NCBI RefSeq assembly: GCF_041200175.1
Contig: NZ_CP165727.1
Location: forward strand, 2,666,001 to 2,730,000
Reading direction: 5' to 3'
From: Streptomyces sp. R33
Lineage (GTDB): Bacteria; Actinomycetota; Actinomycetes; Streptomycetales; Streptomycetaceae
DNA: 64,000 nt
Shown: positions 56,568 to 64,000 of the stretch, in pieces
How positions within the stretch are numbered: the first letter of the stretch is position 1
Layout of the letters: every line of letters starts with the position of its first letter
Translations under genes and position numbers: made by a program
The notes under the pieces: model-generated
Told to the model about the DNA's origin: nothing
The model's input: the letters and a program-made list of their open reading frames with translations, nothing else
The model's database searches: none

Positions 56568-58571
56568 TCAGACCCGGGCCCGGCCATGATCCGCCGGACA
56601 CCCCTGACCGCCCAGTTGGAGCGCATCGGCTGCCTCCTCCACCATGGCAAGGCCCAGCCGGCTGATCCGGACGGCGAACGGTTCCCCCGAGATCTGCAGG
56701 TTGGAGAACCGGAGGGCGCCGAGGGGAGCCCCGGGCAGCGGGACGAGGGCGACCGTGCCCGCGGGGGCGTCGGGACGGATCCCGGCGAGGGCGGTCAGGG
56801 CATGGACCCCGGCGGCAGCGGCCACCGCCGCGGGGCGGCAGGCCGCCGGGTGCGGCAGCGGTGCGCTGCCCATCGTGCGCTGCTCGGCGGCGTACATCTC
56901 CGGCAGCCGGTACCCGAAGCTCTCCGCCGCGTCCAGCAGGCCCCGCAGCAGTCCGGCGGCCTCCTTCTCGAAGCCGGCCTGGGCCAGCCCGGCGAGCGCC
57001 ACGGCACTCTCGTACGCCCGCACCGCGCCCGAGCGGTGGCCGAAGGGGTTGTGGCCCGGCTCCCGGAACGCCATGCTGCGCAGTCCCCATCCGGAATCCA
57101 TGGCGGGGGCCCCGAGGAGGCGGGCGAGCTGTTCGGTGCGGACCCGGTCCAGCAGCCCCGGGGCGAGCCGGCCGCCGCCCAGCAGGCCGGTGTCCAGGAG
57201 GTGGGCGGCGGCCCCCGTCAGCCGGGGCAGCGGCCGCCCGTCGGGGTGCAGGGCCGCCGCGGGCCGGCCGCCGTCCGGGCCGTCGATCCAGAACGCCTCC
57301 CGGAACCGCTCCCGTAGCGCGGCCGCCCGTTCCCGCCACTCCTCGGCGCCGGGCCGCCCGCATCCGGCGAGCAGATCGGCCCCGAGCAGCGCGGCCCGGT
57401 GGGCGTGCGCCTGGGTCTCGCAGCGGCGCGGACCGGGGTCGGGATCGGCCAGGAACCCGTCCTGGCCCAGGGCGCCGCGCAGCCAGTCCAGGCACCGCTC
57501 GGCCGCCGGGAGGAGCCGGGCCACCACCTCCTCGGGCAACCCCCAGCGCCGGGCCTCGGCCAGCACCGCCGGGAAGGCGAGGGTCGCCTCGGTGCCGGTG
57601 CACCCCGGCGGCAGCTGCGGACCCGCCCCGCGCAGCGGTCCCGGGATCTTGCCGGTGTCGGGGCCGCGGCCGCCGGTCTGGGTCCGGGCGAGGGTGCGCA
57701 GGGTGGCCGCGGCGAGCCCGGTCCCGAGCGGCAGCGCCATCCGGGCGGCCCAGAGCGACTCCGCAGGGGCCAGTCCGAGCCGCCACGGAACCCCGGCCGC
57801 GGCGAACGCGTCGGCCGGCTCCTCACGGTCCCGCATCAGCAGCGCGCCGAGGTCCTCGACGCTGGTGCGGAACCATGCCTCGACCCGCGGGTCGTCGCCC
57901 TCGGCCCGGGCGTCGGCCAGCGGATTGGCCACCTGCCCGGCCGGGGCCCGCGTCGTGCGGTCCTGCGTGGTCCGCAGCTCGATGGTGCGGGACTCCCCCG
58001 GCCCCAGCTCGAGCTGCCAGCGCAGCAGTCCCGCCGAGGCGAGGGCGTCGTCCGGGGCCGGCTCGGCCGCGGTGACGGCCTGCGCCTCCCCGGTGCTCCA
58101 GCGCAGGCCGGCGGCATGCACGCCGGCCGGCAGTTCGGGCCCGGTCCGGCCGGCGGCCACTTCGGCCAGCTCCGCCAGGTCGGTGCCGAGTGCCACCTCC
58201 ACCGGGAGGCGCATCGGCCGTGCCGTGAAACTGCGCAGGGTGATCCGCTCGGTGCCGTCCGCGTGCCGGACCCGTTCCACGCCGATGTCGGGGTCGGGGC
58301 CCGCTTCGGCCCCGGTACGGACGGTCGCGGTGAAGGCGGCCCGGTCGGATCCGAGGCTGCGCCCCTGGACGGCGACCGGGTCCCGGCCGCCGACCCGGAG
58401 CACGCAGCGGGACAGCAGCCGCCGCCCGGAGCGGTAGATCCCGTCGATCCCCCGCCCGGTCAGCTGGCCGTGTTCCGGCGAGATGACCAGGCAGGGCGCG
58501 GCGACGCAGATGACGGCGCCGTGCACGGGCGGCAACTCGGTCCTGCGGGCGGGCGGTACGGGGTGGGCCAT
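56568..58571 (-). CDS. Glycogen-debranching-type protein (six-hairpin glycosidase fold)
   Basis: A 667-residue protein. An N-terminal beta-rich domain of the glycogen-debranching N-terminal type (about 15-215: GIDGIYRSGRRLLSRCVL) is followed by an alpha/alpha-barrel catalytic region (about 270-640) like amylo-alpha-1,6-glucosidases, with DSGWGLRSMAFREPGHNPFGHRSG (in part) containing acidic residues typical of the active-site cleft. It should act on alpha-glucans or a related oligosaccharide in the cytosol; no signal peptide is visible. Exact substrate and catalytic acids are not certain. The ATG at 58571 has AAGG upstream; a longer frame to 58868 is low-complexity and rejected. Confidence 0.85.
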   Translation of the reverse strand: MAHPVPPARRTELPPVHGAVICVAAPCLVISPEHGQLTGRGIDGIYRSGRRLLSRCVLRVGGRDPVAVQGRSLGSDRAAFTATVRTGAEAGPDPDIGVERVRHADGTERITLRSFTARPMRLPVEVALGTDLAELAEVAAGRTGPELPAGVHAAGLRWSTGEAQAVTAAEPAPDDALASAGLLRWQLELGPGESRTIELRTTQDRTTRAPAGQVANPLADARAEGDDPRVEAWFRTSVEDLGALLMRDREEPADAFAAAGVPWRLGLAPAESLWAARMALPLGTGLAAATLRTLARTQTGGRGPDTGKIPGPLRGAGPQLPPGCTGTEATLAFPAVLAEARRWGLPEEVVARLLPAAERCLDWLRGALGQDGFLADPDPGPRRCETQAHAHRAALLGADLLAGCGRPGAEEWRERAAALRERFREAFWIDGPDGGRPAAALHPDGRPLPRLTGAAAHLLDTGLLGGGRLAPGLLDRVRTEQLARLLGAPAMDSGWGLRSMAFREPGHNPFGHRSGAVRAYESAVALAGLAQAGFEKEAAGLLRGLLDAAESFGYRLPEMYAAEQRTMGSAPLPHPAACRPAAVAAAAGVHALTALAGIRPDAPAGTVALVPLPGAPLGALRFSNLQISGEPFAVRISRLGLAMVEEAADALQLGGQGCPADHGRARV

Positions 58572-58823
58572 GGGTCGCCTTGTCTGGGCTGTCTGCGCTC
58601 CGGCCGGTTTCGCTGGGCGGCGGCGCGGCCGGGCCCCCGCCACCCTCCAGGGGAACGCCCCCGCCCCTGCTCGGGTCACGGGCCCCGGGGGCGGCTGCGC
58701 CCGCACTGGGCCGTGCCGGTGACGCGGTCGCCGCCGCAGGGCGGTGATCGCGGCGTCCCGGAGCCGCCGCACGGGATTCCCCCCGCCGAGGCCCGGGCCC
58801 GCACCCCAGCGCCAGGCCCGTCC

Positions 58824-58863
58824 CCGGTCCCGGTCCCGGTCCCGGTGCCGGTGCCGGTGCCGG
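58824..58863. repeat. Hexanucleotide tandem repeat CCGGT(C/G)
   Basis: Six and two-thirds copies: three CCGGTC, three CCGGTG and a partial. It lies directly beyond the DUF4192 stop (58865) in the 293-bp gap before the debranching-type gene, and could vary in copy number. Confidence 0.85.
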
Positions 58864-58864
58864 C

Positions 58865-60127
58865 TCACTGTTCGCTCCCTGCGGTGCGGCGGGGCTCACG
58901 GCGGGGCTGCGCCGCCCGGCGGCCCGGAGGGCGGGTGGTGCCCACTGCACGCTTGCGGCGGGGTTCCCGGCGCCGCCGCTCCTCCCTCAGGCAGGACCGC
59001 AGGCCCTCCGGGTCGATGCCCTCGTTGCAGGCGTGGTGGAGCAACTGGGCGAAGCGGTACTCGGCATCGGCCCGCAGGGCCAGCCCGAGGGCGATCCGGG
59101 CGGTCGGCTCGTCGCCGGTGGACCACGAGACCCACCCGGCGAGGGTGAGCGGGGCCGCCGCGTGCTCCCCGTAGGCCCCGACGCAGCGGCGGGCCAGCGC
59201 CCGCCACAGCCGCAGGGCGGGGGCTGCCTCTTCGCCCTCCATCCACTCGGCCGCGACGTCCCGGATCTCGCGGTCCTGGAGGCCGAGGATCACGGTGGCG
59301 GCCTCGTCGTGGCCGAGCAGCGCGTCGTCCCACTCGTCGGGCCCGGGACCACCCTCGACGGGCGGGGCGAGGGTCATCCGCCGCATCAGGGTGCGGGCCA
59401 GCGTGACGGTCTCCGCGCCGACCTCCTGCCGGGTGACCCCGTCGAGGATCTTCGGCACGAGGGCGGCGGCCGCCCGGTCCAGGGCCCGCTCCATCTCCAC
59501 CGCCACACCGCCGCGCAGCGGTGCCAGCCGGCCCTCGATCTCCCGGAGGGAACCCCTGACCTGGAGTCCGGCGAAGGTGGCCGTCGCCGCCATCACCGAG
59601 GTGCCGGTGGCGGCCAGCGGGCTGCCCTCGGCCGGGCAGCACCGCTCGTCGGGGCAGCAGTAGGACCAGTACCGGCCGCCGGAGATGCAGAGCGCCTCCA
59701 TCACGGGTACGTCGAGCGCGCCGCAGGCCAGCCGGATGCGTTGGGCCAGGGGCCGCAGCCGGGTCATCACCCGCTGGCCGCTCTCGCCGCCGGCCGGGTC
59801 CTGGCAGAGGAAGAGGACGATGCCGTCGGGCTTGTCGCCGCGCCGCTCGCTGCCCCGGACGAGGCAGTCGGCGACCTGCCGGGCGGTGTCCTCCCATTCC
59901 GCGGGGGCCGAAGGAATGCCCACGCGGAGCCGTCCGCCGAAGCGGCCGCCCTCGCCGTGCACGGTGACCATGACGAGGGAGTCGGTGGGGTGGAAGCCGA
60001 GCATGTAGGGCAGCGCGTCGGCCAGTTCGGCCGGGCTGCGCAGGGTGATCCGTGGGTCGAGGGCGGGTCCCGACGGGCTGATGGAGGGCCGGTCGGACGG
60101 GGTGCGTGATTCGCGGTCGTTCGTCAT
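58865..60127 (-). CDS. DUF4192 family protein
   Basis: A 420-residue actinobacterial protein of unknown function. The DUF4192 domain (about 25-360) opens ITLRSPAELADALPYMLGFHPTDSLV, given here in part, and includes a cysteine-rich loop CCPDERCCPAEGSPL near residue 157 that could bind metal. The C-terminal 50 residues are strongly basic (many Arg/Pro), suggesting nucleic-acid contact. The neighbour encodes a RecQ-type helicase, and two inverted DnaA-box-like sites lie 40-70 bases upstream of the ATG, so a link with replication or repair is worth testing but is inference. Confidence 0.87.
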   Translation of the reverse strand: MTNDRESRTPSDRPSISPSGPALDPRITLRSPAELADALPYMLGFHPTDSLVMVTVHGEGGRFGGRLRVGIPSAPAEWEDTARQVADCLVRGSERRGDKPDGIVLFLCQDPAGGESGQRVMTRLRPLAQRIRLACGALDVPVMEALCISGGRYWSYCCPDERCCPAEGSPLAATGTSVMAATATFAGLQVRGSLREIEGRLAPLRGGVAVEMERALDRAAAALVPKILDGVTRQEVGAETVTLARTLMRRMTLAPPVEGGPGPDEWDDALLGHDEAATVILGLQDREIRDVAAEWMEGEEAAPALRLWRALARRCVGAYGEHAAAPLTLAGWVSWSTGDEPTARIALGLALRADAEYRFAQLLHHACNEGIDPEGLRSCLREERRRREPRRKRAVGTTRPPGRRAAQPRREPRRTAGSEQ

Positions 60128-60164
60128 GCCCCGACGGTCCCGCGGACGATCGGATCACGAAACC

Positions 60165-60200
60165 CCTGTGGATAACTATTGATCGTTCAACATCCACAGG
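60165..60200 (-). promoter_or_regulatory. Inverted pair of DnaA-box-like sites upstream of the DUF4192 gene
   Basis: CCTGTGGAT (60165-60173) and ATCCACAGG (60192-60200) are perfect inverted copies. The left copy extends to TTATCCACA on the minus strand (60167-60175), the classic DnaA box. The intervening 18 bases are AT-rich for this genome. Confidence 0.65.
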
Positions 60201-60229
60201 TTCAGAGTGCCGTTGGCGCGATGCCGGAA

Positions 60230-60255
60230 CCATCGCGTTGCATGGGGGCATGAAC
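60230..60255 (+). repeat. 26-bp element, plus-strand copy
   Basis: Matches the start region of recQ (62547-62572, opposite strand) at 24 of 26 bases, including the uninterrupted GTTGCATGGGGGCATG. The copies are inverted and flank recQ. This copy also ends in an ATG (60250), which opens an 80-codon frame of low-complexity sequence not accepted here as a gene. Confidence 0.8.
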
Positions 60256-60392
60256 GCAGACCACCGGCCCACACCCACACCGTCGCCTCCGCGCGGCGGC
60301 CGACTCCGCCGCCCCGCACCGGCCGCGCAGGGCGGCCGCCTCCGGGAACCACCCGACCCGGCCGCACCCCCACCCGCCGCCACCCAGGGGTG

Positions 60393-62546
<2,154 letters not shown>

Positions 62547-62552
<6 letters not shown>

Positions 62553-62572
62553 GCCCCCATGCAACCCGATGG
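62547..62572 (-). repeat. 26-bp element, minus-strand copy at the recQ start
   Basis: Contains the recQ ATG (62552) and the GGGGGC directly before it. Near-identical inverted copy at 60230-60255. Confidence 0.8.
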
Positions 62573-62970
62573 CGCGGACAATCGGCCAATTCACTCAACG
62601 TGACGATCAGGTCACGGACGGCCGACGTCTCCTGACGGCTCGAGCGGCCATACCGGGGAGCACGCCTCCACCAGGCCTGGACCGGGACCCCGGCGCCGCG
62701 GTCGAGTCTGGCCCGTAGCGAGTGTTTCCGCTGGGTACTGGCGCTTCGGCCGTAGCCGAATGAGTCATCTTCGGTGGGACGGGGCAAGGATATGAACGGC
62801 ATACCGGCGAATTCCGGTCGGCGGCGCCAATTGCTCGTTGCCGCACGCTCGCTGGCCACGCGAGAATTGGAGTGCTCCCGTTCGGCTCGACGGCGCTCTC
62901 CTGGGCCACGCCGCGGCGCGCCCACACTTCAGCTGTGCCCGTCCGCGGGCGTGTACCCGAAGGGAGGACC
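62553..62970. promoter_or_regulatory. Divergent intergenic region upstream of recQ
   Basis: A 418-bp stretch without a supported gene. CGTGAC-GATCAG-GTCACG (62599-62616) is a perfect inverted repeat 47 bases before the recQ start and is a candidate operator. The AGGGAGG site at 62961 serves the plus-strand gene. No LexA-type GAAC-N4-GTTC box was seen. Confidence 0.5.
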
Positions 62971-63600
62971 GTGACCTTCGGATTCGCCCCGCACTCGACC
63001 ACGTCTCTGACACAGGCAGCCGGTGGCGCCAGCCGGCACGGCCGACTGCTGGAACCCGCCGAGTGGACATCGGCGGGCATCCCCCTGCTGCGCAATCCGC
63101 GCGAGGTGGTCAGCGGGTTGCACTCCCGGCACGGTCCGGTGCCCTCGACGGCGGTGATCGCGGTCCTCGGTCCCGAGGAACAGCTCGTCGCGAGCGCGTC
63201 CTTCGTCCAGCGCTCGGCCTCGGCCGACGGCTGGGAGTACCGCAACGCCCTGCTCTCCGCGCTGCGCCGGGTCATCCCCCACGACCTGCGGCGCCGGACC
63301 CCGGTGCGGACGGCGGTCCTGCTGTACTGCCGCGAGGGCGACGAGCGGTGGACCGAGGAGGACGGCGCCTGGATGTGGGGGCTGCGGGACGCCTGCACCC
63401 TGCACGGATTGCGCTGCGGCGCGTACATCACGCTGACCCGCGGCGGCTGGCAGGTGCTGGGAGAAGGCCGGGGCGGCCGGCGGCCCAGCTCCGACTCGCG
63501 GCCCGAGCGCCTCGGCGACACCGTGGCCGAGTTCCCCGCGGTGACCCTGCGCACCGGCGGCGGCGCGGCCGAGGTCCTGCGCCGTACCGCCGCACGCTGA
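62971..63600 (+). CDS. Conserved protein of unknown function
   Basis: A 209-residue soluble protein without a domain I recognise. It has an N-terminal Ser/Thr/Gly-rich stretch (1-35), then a mixed alpha/beta region with alternating hydrophobic strands (TAVIAVLGPEEQLVASASF, about 53-71; PVRTAVLLYCREGDERW, about 108-124; LRCGAYITLTRGGWQVLG, about 147-164) and a Gly/Arg-rich tail. There is no signal peptide or membrane segment. The GTG at 62971 has AGGGAGG eight bases upstream; an earlier start at 62872 has no such site. It is divergent from recQ and convergent with the partial gene at the right edge. Confidence 0.75.
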   Translation: MTFGFAPHSTTSLTQAAGGASRHGRLLEPAEWTSAGIPLLRNPREVVSGLHSRHGPVPSTAVIAVLGPEEQLVASASFVQRSASADGWEYRNALLSALRRVIPHDLRRRTPVRTAVLLYCREGDERWTEEDGAWMWGLRDACTLHGLRCGAYITLTRGGWQVLGEGRGGRRPSSDSRPERLGDTVAEFPAVTLRTGGGAAEVLRRTAAR

Positions 63601-63697
63601 GCCCCACAGCACCCGTACGCCGACCCGTACGCGGGCAGCCCTCACGGCCGCACACCCTGGAGCGGGCGTACGGCAGGTCAGGCCTCGGGCTTCAGCA

Positions 63698-63715
63698 GGG
63701 CCGGCCGACCGGCCC
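63698..63715. terminator. Small hairpin between convergent genes
   Basis: Perfect 7-bp arms GGGCCGG / CCGGCCC with a 4-base loop, between stops at 63600 and 63746. Confidence 0.55.
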
Positions 63716-63745
63716 CGCCCCATGCCCGCGCCGGGACACGGGGCG

Positions 63746-64000
63746 TCAGACGCCCGTGCCCAGCACGGAGTTGATCTGCTGCGGGTCGCCGCACACGATG
63801 AGCAGCGCACCGGCCCGCGCCAGCGCGGCCGGCAGGGCGGCGGCAGTCGCCCCGGCCGGTCCGCCGTTGGCCGCGAAGACCACGACGGGACGGCCCGCAG
63901 CGCGCTTGACCTGCGCCGCGTCCGCGTAGAACACGTCGTCCCCGGCATCGTGCAGGGCCCAGTACGCGGCCTCGCCGAAGGACAGCTCGTGAGCGGCCCA
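63746..64000 (-). CDS. Partial gene of unknown function (5' end off window)
   Basis: Only the last 84 codons are visible, open to the right edge. The end reads as an alternating strand-helix fold (GRPVVVFAANGGPAGATAAA, then ALLIVCGDPQQINSVLG), compatible with a small alpha/beta domain. No family was recognised. A start inside the window (the GTG near 63934) is possible, but codons continue in frame beyond it, so the gene is treated as truncated. It is convergent with the unknown gene at 62971. Confidence 0.6.
   Translation of the reverse strand, partial: WAAHELSFGEAAYWALHDAGDDVFYADAAQVKRAAGRPVVVFAANGGPAGATAAALPAALARAGALLIVCGDPQQINSVLGTGV

Noticed and set aside
58824..58863. Coding repeat (Pro/Gly-rich peptide) from the CCGGT(C/G) hexamers
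   Set aside because: It lies between the DUF4192 stop and the next gene start, and no supported reading frame crosses it.
62774..62974. Short plus-strand frame before the gene at 62971
   Set aside because: No ribosome binding site, composition unlike its neighbours, and it ends over the real start of the next gene.

Overview
The window is high-GC actinobacterial DNA and almost certainly a Streptomyces chromosome. It carries hrdB with its long Lys/Ala-rich insert, whiH, parC/parE, ptsH with a DasR-type operator, GTG/TTG starts behind purine-rich ribosome binding sites, and many 4-bp (ATGA/GTGA) overlaps. From memory, gene content and order from about 27.9 to 62.6 kb match the S. coelicolor ptsH - parC - citrate synthases - parE - hrdB - whiH - recQ core region. 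This was not checked by alignment.

Left part (1 to about 21.6 kb): the edge of a modular type I polyketide cluster. One open PKS gene (minus strand, GTG at 14842, running off the left edge) reads acyl-CoA-ligase-type loading domain-ACP, then KS-AT(methylmalonyl)-DH-KR-ACP, KS-AT(malonyl)-degenerate DH-ACP without KR, and KS-AT(methylmalonyl)-KR. The loading domain and the extender order (propionate, acetate, propionate, with an unreduced second module) resemble the RifA-type first protein of naphthalenic ansamycins, so an AHBA-type aromatic starter is the leading hypothesis. Next to it are a P450 probably co-transcribed with the PKS, an integral-membrane O-acyltransferase, two overlapping Gfo/Idh/MocA oxidoreductases and a CYP105-like P450-ferredoxin pair.

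Middle (21.8-48.7 kb): core genes. They comprise a PASTA lipoprotein, thymidine kinase, an alkaline-phosphatase-fold enzyme, a DUF5998 protein, a Pat-type protein acetyltransferase, HPr, a GntR regulator, an M23 peptidase behind a ydaO-type (c-di-AMP) riboswitch, an M16 peptidase pair, topoisomerase IV subunit A, an unusual Mrr nuclease-TerD fusion, a CobW-type GTPase, two divergent citrate synthase paralogues (one fused to an HTH domain, with paired palindromes between them), a CitA/CitB-type two-component system, a DUF485-SSS solute symporter pair and topoisomerase IV subunit B.

Right part (48.7-64 kb): a small zinc-ribbon protein, a secreted trypsin-like protease, the principal sigma factor hrdB, the sporulation regulator whiH with a candidate sigma-WhiG promoter touching its start codon, an ABC ATPase-permease fusion, a NrtR-like Nudix protein, a glycogen-debranching-like enzyme, a DUF4192 protein with paired DnaA-box-like sites upstream, a RecQ-phosphoribosyltransferase fusion flanked by inverted copies of a 26-bp element, and two unassigned genes, the last cut by the window end. 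No tRNA, rRNA, CRISPR array or insertion sequence was seen.
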